From assembly GCA_949752745.1 (NCBI GenBank), contig OX457026.1:31272411-31336410 (forward strand): 64,000 bases of DNA. Reading direction: 5' to 3'. Origin of the DNA: Protula sp. h YS-2021. Taxonomy: Eukaryota > Annelida > Polychaeta > Sabellida > Serpulidae. Positions 9,590 to 20,965 of this stretch are shown piece by piece; within the stretch, counting starts at the first letter, position 1; every line of letters starts with the position of its first letter. The notes beneath the pieces were generated by a model that saw nothing but the letters and a program-made list of their open reading frames with translations, searched no databases and was not told where the DNA came from. The position numbers and the translations under genes were made by a program.

Positions 9590-10900
9590 TTCGGTGTTGA
9601 TAACTTGACCCTGTCTGGACGCTATGTCCGCCAGAACGTTTAGTTTCCCGGCCAGGTGACGGGTTGAACGGTCACTTGTTCCTCCCGGGCCCTTGTGAGA
9701 ATCTGAAATGCTAGTTTGGAAAGGGGCCGTGATTTGGTACCTTCCTGCTTGTTGAGATACGCTATGGTTGCGAAATAAGACTGCCTTGTTTCTGAGTTGG
9801 GTGGACAGTTTGGTCAGGGCAATCCAGACTACCCGTAGTTCCAGCCAATATATGTGCTAGGTCTGAAGTGAGGGTGGCCACCTGCCCTTCCATACCTGAC
9901 TGTGCCAATAAATTTCCCACGCCGAGTGGGATGCATCGGTCTGAATCTCTGGGTGGGGTGGCTGAAACGGCATTCCGTCGGACATGATTTGCTCATCGCA
10001 CCACCACTGTAGGGCTTGTAAGGTTACCTGTGAAACTTGCATCTTTGCTTTGGCTGAACGACCCTGATACAGTGCCCATCTCACTTGGCTTTGGAATGAC
10101 CTGTAATGGAGTCGGCCCAGAGGGACTGTCTTTTCTGTTGCCACTAACAGGCCTAAAAGGGATTCCATGGCTTGTAGTCTTTGGTACCTCCCTGGATATC
10201 TCTTACGGCTTTTGCAATTCTCTGGTAGCGTTCTGGCGTAAGGAACGCCCTTACTATTGCCAGGTCCAAAAATTCCCCTAGAAAAGTAATTGACTGTTTG
10301 GGGGTTAGCTCGGATTTGGCCAGGTTTACTACTAGACCTACCTCCAGTGCCTTGCGAACTAACGTCATCGTTTGGTTCTCGGTTACCTGCCTGTCTTGAT
10401 TTGCCAGGAACCAATCGTCTAGATACTGAAAGACGAACATCCCTTCTTTACGTGCCCATGTTTACAACACCTTCATGACCTTTGAGAAAACGTACGGGGC
10501 CGTAGCTAGACCCAAGGGAAGTGCCAGAAACCAAACACGTCTTTTCCCTACTTGAAAGGCTAGGAACATTCTTGCCGAGCGGTGCAGAGGGATATGGAAA
10601 TAAGCATCGGAGAGATCTATGCAGGTACCCCACATCCCTTCCCGTAATGACCCTTTTATCACCTGGGCCGTGTCCATCTGAAAGGTGACCACTCGGAGAA
10701 AACAGTTTATGGGGGAGAGGTCGAGTACTAACCTCCACCCCCCCCCCCCCCGGATTTCTTGGGGACCAGAAAAACCCTGCTGAAAAAGTCCATTTGATTT
10801 TCTAGCATTTCCTCGATCGCCTGTTTTTGTGTCAAGCTCAACAACATTTCTCGGAGAGCTAGGTTCTTTTCCAACCCCTTGGGGTAAGAGGTGACCAGTT
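9590..10900 (-). pseudogene. reverse transcriptase and RNase H, DIRS element 1
   Basis: On the minus strand the RT begins near 10850 with VFLVPKKSGG, continues with WRLVLDLSPINCFL, CIDLSDAYFHIPL and LPLGLATAPYVFSK, and has its catalytic box QYLDDWFLA at about 10410-10432. RNase H follows (IQTDASHSAWEIYW near 9930). Damage visible: a 14-base G/C homopolymer at 10739-10752 shifts the frame just before WRLVLDL, a TAA lies at 10464-10462 in the RT, and the frame changes near 10160 between RT and RNase H. The YLDDWF form is typical of DIRS RT and differs from the YxDD-V/I of the gypsy element at 35236-36708. Confidence 0.9.
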
Positions 10901-11278
10901 GGTTTGGCGCATGGTTGGTTAGGGGAATAGGGCACCTGAGTCCCTTTCGTTCTCGTTTGACGGTACTTTGATTGGTTGCTACCTGAACGACTGTGGAGAC
11001 GGGCCCTCTGTTTTGCTGCCGGAGTTGGGTTTCGGTCTCTTAACAGGGGACTGTTGTGGTTGAGCACTCGGTTTGGCCTGTGTCGGCGAGGACTGCTGAG
11101 GTCGCTTCCTCTTCAGTGGACGCTTGAAGGAGGAGCGAGACATCCTGGACATGAGGGCATAATCCGGAGAAAGTGAGCGACTTTCCTGGTTCACCCTGTC
11201 TATCTCGGCGGGAGGAAATAGTTCCCGCTACCCTAGAACAGAGGCGTGGCGCAGATCCCGTAAATTTTTGACACTGGA

Positions 11279-13248
11279 CTAGCAGTGCTGGAGAAAGGGG
11301 TCTAGACGTAGGTAGACCATTGACGTCATCAAAAAGGTGGAAAGTTTGACCACGTCTGGAGTAGCTAAGGCCAGACATTCCATCAGTTTAGAAGACACAG
11401 GATCACTGAGGCGAAGCTCTTCCCAACGGGACTTGAGTGTGTGATCTTGAAATGACATAATGTTCAGGATGTGACGAGAAGACGCCTCAATGGTCTTGGC
11501 GTCCTTCTCCACTAATGGAATGTCCGAGTCACTACGCACTGTAGGCATCCGGACTGTACGCTTCACGGGTTGTTCAAGTGCCTCCAGGGGAATTTACTCA
11601 TCCCCTGACCGATATGGCCCTGGTCGTACCAGGCAGTGTTTAGATAAGTGAAACCGTGACAGTGTGCGACCCTCACCGGCATCCATCTTCTTGAATTCCT
11701 TCGCGCGGACCTTGACAGCATGAGCAACGCCCTGGCTGGTGGCTAATGCAATGAAGGAGTCCTGATGTGGTGGACCGGCCTGAGATGTCATACGAATGGG
11801 TGGATCCTCTTCATCTAAATGTGGGGAGCCACAGGAGACCTCTGCTAAGTTGTCTCTTGAATGGCACGTCACGACACGTCTTCGGGTGCGATCGTGGAAG
11901 CGGAACTCGAGGGGGTTGCATCATCGCCTTACGGGGTAAGGTCTGGTGGAGAGGGAGTTCGGATAGGGCGTCTGCCCGCTGCCGCTGGGTCTCTCCAAAG
12001 TCTTTGCCTCCGGCCTGGGGACCGTACCTGATCAATTGCCCGTAATGGTAGATGGAAACGGGAATGCACTGGTGTGCCCTCGGATTCTCCTTCTACGTCC
12101 TTAACCTCCGATTCCTGTTCATCAGATGCTGCTTCTGGGAGCTGAGATTGTAATAGCTGTGACGTTTGGGGTTCCCCTGATGGGGTGTAAATTTCCCTCT
12201 CTCAATTGCTTGGAACTGTGGCGAGAGGGGAAGTTTCCATTGGCCCGATTTCTCGTTCTCCTCTAGCAACGCAGAGACTTGGCCCGAGGGGGGGGGGGCA
12301 CGCCCACGGAATCCTCTTCACTGATAGTGACCGTCTCGGGAATTTCCAAGTTGGAATCCAGTGGGAGGTGAGATTGGGGCGAGCCCGACATTGCTACCAC
12401 TCACTGATCCTCCGGAGGAGGACGAGAAGCCGTAGCTGATGGTCTAGGCTTCTGTTTCTGACTAAGCAGATTCTCCTGCTTCTGTAGATGATGTTGTAAA
12501 TCCAAAAGTTGCTTTTGCAGTTGCGACTGCATGGACTGAAAAATCACTCGGGAGACGCTGTAGCTGGGGAGGGGGGATAAATCCTCTCGCGGGGGTATGC
12601 CTAACTGGCCTGACACCGCCGAAAGAACTGTTCCCGTATTCCTATGTGTAACAGTCACTTGTTCCACCGACGGAGACTTGAGATGACGCCCATGCGTCAC
12701 GGAGAAGATCCCGTTCTTTCCCTTCCGGGATATCTACTTCTGCTACAGTCCCAGAAAAAGCACGTCCCTTACTCTTGGATGTTTTATGTCTCTTAGATGA
12801 TGAAGTGGCATCCGATTCTGCTCCAGTGTCAACGGGCACGGGAGTGAAGACGTACCTCAGAATAACGGAGCTGTCTTTTTCATGGTATCTTGAATGAATT
12901 CACGATTAACAAACGAGGCTGAAGAAAGAAATTTGCGCTTATCCCTCTGTGCTCGTTCTTGGCCCTATTTCGTAACATGGCTTTGCAATCCTCTGGGGTG
13001 AGATGTAGACACTCCACACACGGGTTGTCTTGCTCGCACAGAGGTATTCCGTTGTTCTGTCTGCAGCGGTCGCGGATGGAGTGAATGTTACACGAGGTTG
13101 GAGGATGAATACACTGAGGCAGCAACGGTGGAGACTGCAGACTGACCTCTGTCATATCTGAAATGCAAGCAGAGGAGAAACAACCGTAAGAACATGTAGC
13201 AGACGTACATAAAATACTACATTTCTCGGTGCTGTACTTCGACTGCAA
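11279..13248 (-). pseudogene. gag-like region, DIRS element 1
   Basis: Broken minus-strand ORFs upstream of the RT: 13248-12880, 12839-12642, 12700-12401, 11872-11594 and 11566-11279. The first has a compact Cys cluster (CRQNNGIPLCEQDNPCVEC, then HLTPEDC), which could bind zinc. A similar cluster occurs at the same place in DIRS element 2 (25127-25378). The rest is Gln-, Ser- and charge-rich, as expected for a nucleic-acid-binding Gag. Assignment rests on position and the shared Cys cluster. Confidence 0.65.
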
Positions 13249-14017
13249 GCTTTACTCCTCCAGACTGTGTGTACAATCGCCCAATCACTGCAATGACTCG
13301 ATGGGGAGATTCACGACGAAACGGAAAGCATTCCAGGACCGTAGCGGGCTGGACCGTAATGGGCCTTCCCGTTTCGGGCATGAGTCCGTCTTGCCTCGGA
13401 TGGTACCCTCAGACCATCGGACCATAACGGGCAAAAAGTCCCGTTGGCCCAGAATGGTCTTTTCGTACCTGTGAAAGTATTACCAAAACGGGTAAACGGT
13501 CCTGACAAGGAAAAAGACCCTCAGATGTCACAGAAAACGTCTCTTTTCGTCGGAAAACGCTGTCAGCCTTGCAGAACCTGCTCTACGAAGACTGAGAAGC
13601 GTTCCATGGAGTAAAGCTGAAGCAAAAACTGGCCATTTCCGCGATGACACAGCTGGCTGGTACAAGCTTGGAGTCTAAGCAGGCACAGCAACTTGAAAAG
13701 ATCCTACTCCTAGACGAAATGAGGTGGAACTGGTAGGTTCCTCTATCTGAAAGAAAGTGGAGAAAGAGGCGCACTTCCCGGGACCAAAAAACGTCTCCGC
13801 GATCGTGCAAGCACAACTTAACTTGACCGAAGAACAAAGTGTCGAATTTATATCACTGAGGCTCCATAAATTTATCCCAACGCACAGTAAAAGATAAAAT
13901 AATCCATTAGGTAGTGAATTAAGTAAAAAATATGAAGCAATTCGCACCTTAACCGAGTTCCCTTGCTGCAAAAAAAAAAGGCAGCACACAGAATGACGTG
14001 TTGTATAGACGCAACGC

Positions 14018-14216
14018 AAAAAGGGAATGTCGTTTCTACGAGACTAGCAGACGACGTCTCGGGCATTCTGATTGGTCGAAGAATGGATGGAAGGATAAGT
14101 GATCTCGAACTGTAACTCAAAAAGCTCTATTATATATTGCGTGGTAAATGTTACTGGAAGGGAACCCATTAAAAGTGGAGATAGGCGAATTCAAAGCTTT
14201 TGCATAGTAAAACGTT
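14018..14216. repeat. DIRS element 1 inverted terminal repeat (element 5' end)
   Basis: Reverse-complement partner of 4141-4355. The element ends at AACGTT (14211-14216). About 80 bases of intron separate it from the 3' splice site of the last gene A exon. Confidence 0.9.
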
Positions 14217-14294
14217 ATTCTACAAATTAAACGTTAATAAACTGCCAACTACAAATTCTCTTGTAGAATAACACTTGCCCTTGTTTTTTTTCAG

Positions 14295-14432
14295 AAATTG
14301 CAAGTATGTACGTCACCGACGGATAAATTCACGAGTCACGTGAGGCGGCGAATGGCGGAGGCGGAGAATTGCGAGTCGAATGATGGCTCCGATGACTTCC
14401 GAACAGACAAGCAGCTCATGGCCATGACTTAA
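14295..14432 (+). CDS. SLC6 transporter gene A, last exon (C-terminus)
   Basis: The exon follows tttttttcag and encodes the cytosolic C-terminal tail: KLQVCTSPTDKFTSHVRRRM, then an acidic, Asn/Asp-rich end finishing KQLMAMT and TAA at 14430-14432. SLC6 proteins end in a cytosolic tail of similar type after TM12, and the phase-0 join to the TM12 exon is consistent. The stop codon overlaps the first of two polyadenylation-signal words (AATAAATAAATA at 14431), so the 3' UTR may be very short. Boundaries are inferred from splice signals. The C-terminus itself is poorly conserved in the family. Confidence 0.8.
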   Translation, partial: KLQVCTSPTDKFTSHVRRRMAEAENCESNDGSDDFRTDKQLMAMT

Positions 14433-14440
14433 TAAATAAA
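14431..14440 (+). promoter_or_regulatory. candidate polyadenylation signal of gene A
   Basis: AATAAA at 14431-14436 and again at 14435-14440 overlap the stop codon of gene A. A MITE-like inverted repeat starts immediately after. No other signal was chosen; cleavage would probably fall inside that element. Confidence 0.5.
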
Positions 14441-14556
14441 TATTAGGTTACGGACCAATTGCCAAACCGTGTTGCAAATACTCAACTCAGTTACAAATTA
14501 TTGGATCTGGCCCATTACCAAATGGGCTGGATTGGTAATTGGTCCGTAATATTTAT
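14437..14556. mobile_element. short MITE-like inverted repeat
   Basis: About 27-bp inverted arms (AAATATTAGGTTACGGACCA and TGGTCCGTAATATTTA) enclose a loop of about 60 bp, giving a 120-bp foldback sequence directly at the 3' end of gene A. No target duplication could be fixed. Confidence 0.65.
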
Positions 14557-15494
14557 CTAGGTATTTGATATATTTTATATAGGTTCCTATCTATATGGGA
14601 TTACTTAATCTAGGAAAATGAAATTTTAAGCCTCGAGTGTAAATGTATTTTTGCGACGATATGCAAGCCTGTATTGGTCGCATATTCAGTGATGCTAATT
14701 TGTGTTGAATGTCGAAACGTCATATCAGGTGACGTGTGCAATATAAACATGCATACATCACAGGCAGAAGGGGGGGGGGCGGGGGGGGGGGGCAGAATTG
14801 TGTGACTTTTGCTAACTGTCATTTCAAAACAAAGAACGCGGAGTGGAATGTTTGGAAAGAAACTAATTTAAAACGTAGGATAAATTAAGTGTAATTTTGT
14901 ATGTTATGTACAGTATTTTTTATCTGTGGGCTGAAAACGAGTGCAATGAGTCCCCGAAAAATTAACTGAAGGCTTCATGTTTGGAACAGGCGAAACTACA
15001 GGAAACAGCTGCACCGGAAATCGGACAAACTCAAAAATTAGACAACTTTTCTATGTACTTATGGAGACCCCACATACAATAAAACCGTTGATACTTAACA
15101 ACTGTAACTGAGTTCCATCGCTGATCTTTTTTCCAGGGCTTTACTTTATATACTTAACATCCCATGCAACGTTCCCTGCTAGCCAAATCTCAATTCCAAG
15201 ACTTTCTGTCGACTGTGGAAATATCTCTTTCCCAACTTGTGAATTTAATTTTCACATTTTCACGTTTTAAGCAACATCTTTTTAGACTCTTCTTTGAAAG
15301 TCTCCTTGAATAGCCTTCAAGTATTTGAAAATATATCCGAGATAAAATTTAAATCCTCAGATCGAGAATGGATCAAGTTATCCAGAAAACCAAATCAATT
15401 TCTTACGGAGACTTCAATAATTTTACTCGATATTAGAGTACAGTATCACCCTAATCATGGCCGATTGTTGGCAGTGCGTAATGCCTTGGGAGGC
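14557..15494. other. intergenic sequence, G-rich run only
   Basis: No gene seen. A run of G at 14770-14793, broken by one C, is the only marked feature. Confidence 0.5.
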
Positions 15495-15985
15495 TGGGAC
15501 GCGCGGTATATTTGTACAAAAATTTCATGGCGTTCGCGCTCCAACATTTATTTTTGATCGCAATGGTATTTATGTGCAATTAATGGATGAGAAAATATTT
15601 AATTCTTTCGCAAACCAGTTTTTATGTTATCCAAGTCGCTATTAATTTCTGCACGTGGTTTTTATTATTTAAAAAATAAATGATAGAATGAATTCAATTT
15701 ATCGCGTCCTATAATTAACTTTTTGCGTTCCAAAATTGAGAAATTAAATTACGTGATAAAACGCATGGTCAGACAAACGTTCTTTAAAACACAAGACGTT
15801 TAATTATGGTGCGGGATAAAATTATGGCGAAATTAAAGAGTGCGAAATAAGTAGTCAAATAACATATGAAATGTAAATGTTGCGCGGCTAAGAAAATTGC
15901 CACGAGGCCATTCATATGAACGCGAGAAAAAAAAAATATACAGCATGTACGTTTTGATTTTTTGTTCAAATATACCGCTGTAGGG
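15495..15985. mobile_element. MITE copy, first of a head-to-head pair
   Basis: The left end contains GGTATATTTGTACAAAAAT and the right end TTGTTCAAATATACCG, forming terminal inverted repeats. The next copy (16015-16325) is in the opposite orientation, so left arm 15500-15615 pairs with 16203-16318 and inner arm 15830-15985 pairs with 16025-16190. No coding capacity. Confidence 0.7.
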
Positions 15986-16014
15986 ACGCAACCGCGCCCT
16001 GTTGGTCGGATGTT

Positions 16015-16325
16015 TTCTAGTTCGGCATGGTCCTATGGCCGTATATTTGTACAAAAAATCACAACGTACATGTCGTATATTTAATTTTTTCTCGCGTTCA
16101 TTTGAATGGCGTCGCGGCAATTTTCTTAGCCCCGCAACATTTACATTTCATATGTTATTTGACTATTTATTTCTCACTCTTTAATTTCGTCATAATTTTG
16201 TGGTTCGCGAAACAATTAAGTATTTTCTCATCTATTAATTGCACATAAATACCATTGCGATCAAAAATAAATGTTGAAGCGCGAACGCCATGAAATTTTT
16301 GTACAAATATACCGCCATATGGTCC
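16015..16325. mobile_element. MITE copy, second of a head-to-head pair
   Basis: It starts GGTCCTATGGCCGTATATTTG and ends CAAATATACCGCCATATGG. It is shorter than copy one and inverted relative to it. The two copies are separated by about 30 bp. Confidence 0.7.
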
Positions 16326-18786
16326 TGCTTCGGTAAATCTTTTGTCATATGACATGCAGCAGGAAGGTTATTACGTTGTAGGCTACTATTCTCATTTTTT
16401 AAATTTGAATATTTGGCCTTTGATATTCTAATTATTAAAGTGTTTTCTTTGGATAGATTTATTTTAATATGTTTTAGTATCAAGCTACTTTCTGTCACAT
16501 TAACTTTTCCTATTCCAGTGCAGTTTACGAAGAAAACACACGGTTATATGTCACCTCGGCCGGTATTCATAAAATACTGCTGCCGCTAACAGAACAGCAA
16601 TGTCACTAAAGTAGCAGCACCATCCAGATAGTAGTGTTAATGAATGAGACCCCTGGAGCCGTATTCTAAAAGCATAACACGTTTAACACACAATGGCTGG
16701 TATTGCTACTAGCGCTAGTAGTATTTATGATTATGGCTTAGGTGCCTTATGAAAGTGCCCCCCCCCCCCCTCCCATCTGGAACCATAGCAGCAGAAGAGT
16801 TAAATCCGCAATGTGTTTATTGTTATATTTATATTAAATTTCTCTTAACATTTTTTAATAAATAAATCTATTCTTTGTGCTGTGTTGATGCACCGAAATA
16901 TTTTCGTTGATTTTTGCTGAACTGTTATCCTTCGTCGAAGATCCTTTTTTGTATACAAAATTCTTAAAAGTACCCGACAACTGCTCAGTTGCAATGCAAT
17001 TTTTAAAATTGCAGTGCAAAATCTTTAAAAATTTGTTTTAAGTAGTTTTAGTTTTTAATCCTTTACTTTCCATAGAATGTAGAAAGGTGTTTTTTTTTTC
17101 AACCCACGTATTTTGAGAGCAGTTTATTTTAGACCAGATTGAACAATAATCTTATTCTTAATTAAGAAAGATGATTTACCCAGCCGCCCAAGGAGGGGGA
17201 GGGAAGAACCCAGTGGCAACCGGTTCCCATGCGTGCGTGCCCATGACCTTTTGCAAACGCGTAGCGATGAGTTTGAAATAATACCTCCCTTTGTAACCAA
17301 ACGCTGATTGTAGTTCCGAAAGAACCCCGTTTTGTGGGAAACACTGAGTACTGAGTGAAAATTATCCAAACCAACTCAAAATTATCCATTTCTCCTCGAC
17401 TTTTTTTTTAACAAGCATGGGAAGACATATCATACCAAGTGGCCCCCCCCCCCAACCCCCACCCCAACCCCCTCCCGTGTCTAACTGGTAGTTTGTCTTC
17501 CTTGGCTGCCAAACTTTGTGTACTTGTTTTCTGCCAAGTCTAGCGTAAGGTAAGAAATACTTAAATGCATATCATATGACGTCATGCTTCATGTAATTGT
17601 TCTTAATTTCTGTGTTTGGTAATAAATGTGTTCTCAGAAGTCAAATTTTAGTACGCTAACCTGAGTTTTGACTTTTTAAAAACGACCCCTAAACGTGGAG
17701 TGCTAAGTTTAAAATAAAACCCATTTTTTAACCAAACGTCGAGTACAGTTCTGAGAGAACCCCCATTTATTATATGGAAACATGGCCTCAAAATAACCCT
17801 CCTCCTCTCTCCAGGTTTTCTAGGATTCACGACAGTTGATCTAACAGTAACTGGGCAAATGACAGCTGAGCTAGACTGGATGAGTTGTTGCTAGATCAGT
17901 TTCTGCTAGATCAGCTGTCGGGATACTGCCAATAATACATCTTGTAAGGAAAATTACACTGTATGTACTTTATTTTATGGAAGCTGGAATTAAAAGTGCC
18001 TTATACCCTGACTCATTTTGACCGGATTAGCAAAATAATAACTTGATTTTGCAGTTAATGAAACCATCGTTTGCAGTGTTTACCAACCTCGACCATAATC
18101 ACTCCTCGGAGACACAGGTGGTAACAATTTACATTTCCCCAGCATTTACTCTCATCGCAGAATAGTTTTAAGTTTAATTGAACTGAATGATCAATTGAGA
18201 GAAGCTGGTCAACATGAATTAAAAGTAGAAAATTATGCCACTATCAAGACATTCTTTGAACTGAAAATTCAGTAGAATCTGCAGGATTTAGTAACCCCTC
18301 CCTTTCTGTTCCATTTTAAAGTTCGATTAGCAATATCATTCAGTTAATTTATCTGAAGATGTAAATAAACATTATCACAGACTTACACACGACTCACTTG
18401 GCACATGGCAAGCGTTGTAGGATTATACGTTTCGCAAACAGAAGCACTCATATTTGTAGCAGCATATTCTTATTAACATTTGCTTGGCAGACACGCAGAC
18501 AACACCAAAAAATAGCACCATTGCTTGTCCGAATTACATGTGATGTTTCTAGGGTAAAACCTAGAACTGGGTGTGAAAAAATGTGATCAGTGTCCGAAAT
18601 TTTGAGGTGGTCGAATTATCACGGTTCCCATTACACCAGCAATGGGAAATTTGAAGTATTATTTTATTTTAATTTGTGAGTTGTCTAAATTGTCTAGTTA
18701 TCTGTAGGCAGCTTTTACTGTAAATAAGATAAGTAGGCACTACACAAAGTCAAATATATGTAAACATTCTATTTGCTTTGTCTTGC
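16326..18786. other. intergenic, no gene; one pair of short direct repeats
   Basis: AT-rich sequence with C-rich runs near 16760 and 17445-17475. Two related blocks of about 80 bp (17268-17345 and 17706-17785) share AACCAAACG and AGAACCCC in the same order. No exon or ORF could be supported. Confidence 0.5.
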
Positions 18787-18900
18787 AGCTTTACCAATTA
18801 CAGCCTTACCCCTTGCACTCTCACCAATTACATCCTTATCCCATGCAGTCTTACCAGTTAGAGTCTTACCCCTTGCAGCCTACCGCTTGCAGTTGTTAGG
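18787..18900 (+). repeat. 30-bp minisatellite
   Basis: About 3.5 degenerate units of the type TTACCAATTACAGCCTTACC followed by CCTTGCAGTC. The small ORF across it only reflects the repeat. Confidence 0.8.
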
Positions 18901-19257
18901 TCTTGCACACTGCCAACAAAACTACGCAGCATGGTGTATCATAAGTAATCTTGTTCTGATTTTGCATTTTATATTTTAGCAGATTTTCTAACTAAAATTT
19001 ATTAATTCAAAATTATGTATCACATTGCGGTTCTTGTATTTTAACTATTTCAGATTATGTGCATTTTCAACATTGTGAAAGTTGAAGGAATAACTAGCCG
19101 TTAAAATAGCGTTTAATTTAAATCAATAAGAATCTACAGCACACACGGGGACAATTATACTGTATAATAATACAATGCAAATATAAAAAAAATTTAAAAA
19201 AAACAGACCATATATTTGCATTGAACCGCTGCTGATTTTACAAAGTGATTTTTACAC

Positions 19258-20077
19258 GAATCCGGGACAGAAAGGCCCTGGACAAAAGGGCCTTGGACAT
19301 AAGGGCCTTTCCCAAAAACGGCCTTTTCCAAAAGGACCTTTCCCAAAACGGCCCTAAATGAAAAGTTGGACTAAAGGGCCTTGAGAATTTCTTTGGATAT
19401 GGTTCTCAAAATTATTTTTATTTTTTTGTGTGATAAAATAACTCCAAAAACAAAGTTCATTGATTTTTTGCCTGATTCAGACAAATTTTGGGCTGTCATT
19501 CATTACTTTGTCTTGTGTCCATTTCTGTTGGTCACAGTTCAAATAAAGACCTCAAATTCAGAACTCATATATCGGCAAGACACTGACGCGCCAACATCAT
19601 CTGGCTTAGCGCGTGTGTTTACACAGCACAGTGCAGAGGAACGAAACAAAGGACAGAGATTATATTTTGTGGCACAATGACTCCGAAATCTGGCATCTTA
19701 TTAATAAGACAGTGATGGGAAATAATTGAAAGAGTCTTTACAATGAGTAAAATATCAAGGCAGTGATTGGTACAAACAGGGATTAACGTGTGGCACTGTG
19801 CTTCGGAAATTTCAAGAGAGTTATGGGGAGTAATTGAAACAAAACATCAGGGCAGTTATCTTAAAAAACACAATGAAGCCTGTTTTTTTTTTGTTTTTTT
19901 TTATTACATATTTTATTAAATGATTAAAACTCAAAATCCCAGAAAAAATTCCCAAGGCCCTTTTTTCCAACTTTTCATTTAGGGCCGTTTTGGGAAAGGC
20001 CTTTTTGGGAAAGGCCGTTTTGGGAAAGGCCCTTATATCCAAGGTCCTTTTGTAGAAGGCCCTTTTGTCTGGATACC
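19258..20077. mobile_element. foldback element A with modular terminal repeats
   Basis: An 820-bp element flanked by an exact 9-bp direct repeat TTTTTACAC (19249-19257 and 20078-20086). The arms (19258-19390 and 19950-20077) are inverted and each is an array of units of about 15 bp, such as GGACAAAAGGGCCTT, GGACATAAGGGCC and TTTCCCAAAACGGCC. The centre has no convincing ORF. A 9-bp target duplication is in the range of Mutator-like elements (family knowledge), so a non-autonomous MULE is a reasonable guess. Confidence 0.82.
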
Positions 20078-20578
20078 TTTTTACACAACACATTCAAATT
20101 TCAACTCTCATGGCAAAAGGGCAAAATCGTATGTGGAATAATGTTTTATGTTTGATGGGATAATCAGAATTTTCTTTGCTCACTGAACCTTATCCATTAC
20201 AAACATAACACTTGCCTAACCACTGTTCGTATGAGGCTAAAATCTAAAATTAGGAAACAAACAGAATGACACAACTCAAAGTTGTGTCTCTCTTGATACG
20301 TTATGTTTTTCATTAATTAAATGATCGAATTGCTCTAATTTTGTGTGCAAACTTTATTACTTTGTACGAAACTTTATTACTTACCGTGAACATTTCATCT
20401 CAATTGAGCTCGTGCAATATTAAAATCGGAAAATTTTAAATGAAATCTGTCGATTTTGCAAAATACAAACCCATCCCAGGGTCAAACCAACACTTTGACA
20501 TCTTCTTATTAATTCAGTGCCCGGTATTGTCACTGAACGATATATGCTCAAAATTGACACACATATTAACAACTATAT

Positions 20579-20830
20579 AATTCGTGTTTTATCAAATTAA
20601 AACGGATTTTTGTTTGTACAAATGTTGTAGCAGTTTAGTTGGATCGAATCGACGCTTGAAAAGTATCATCAAAATCTTTTCTCGCCAGTAAACTCATAGA
20701 ATTGGATGACCCAAACTAAGTGAAGGGTCTCCTATTCTTGAAATTTCCTTAACTGCCTGGTGCTCTCCTCTGTATGTAACCCTCAGGTGGCGCCATAACG
20801 TCACTTTGAATCCTCACGCTCCGAAGAAGT
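20579..20830. repeat. DIRS element 2 inverted terminal repeat (element 3' end)
   Basis: Inverted match to 26214-26424. Shared words include AAACTCATAGAATTGGATGA, GGGTCTCCTATTCTTGAAAT and AACTGCCTGGTGCT. Confidence 0.88.
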
Positions 20831-20879
20831 GGGCCCCGATGTAGGGGGAGGAGAGGGCTGGTTAATGTTAGCGTCCGTT

Positions 20880-20965
20880 CGATCCGTTTTAATTGGATAA
20901 AAACGCGAATTTTGTTCATACAAATGACTTATAGCTGCCGTTAAATCGACCTGACGCTTGAAAAT
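20880..20965. repeat. DIRS element 2 internal complementary region
   Basis: The first half (GATCCGTTTTAATTGGATAA) is complementary to the left outer end. The second half (TTTTGTTCATACAAATGAC) copies the right outer end. The join is near CGCGAATTTT (20904-20913), which marks the probable crossover site. Confidence 0.75.

Larger units (their letters stand above)
4141..14216 (-). mobile_element. DIRS-like tyrosine-recombinase retrotransposon, element 1
   Basis: A 10.1-kb retroelement inserted antisense in the last intron of gene A. Order on the minus strand is 5' inverted terminal repeat, gag-like ORFs with a Cys cluster, reverse transcriptase with YLDDWF, RNase H, a linker, tyrosine recombinase (twice), internal complementary region and 3' inverted terminal repeat. 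DIRS elements lack LTRs and DDE integrase and are thought to insert a circular intermediate by recombinase. Both ends and the middle of the internal region carry AACGTT, a candidate crossover core. Stops, frameshifts and homopolymer slips in most ORFs show this copy is dead. An internal tandem duplication of 2.43 kb adds to its length. Confidence 0.93.
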
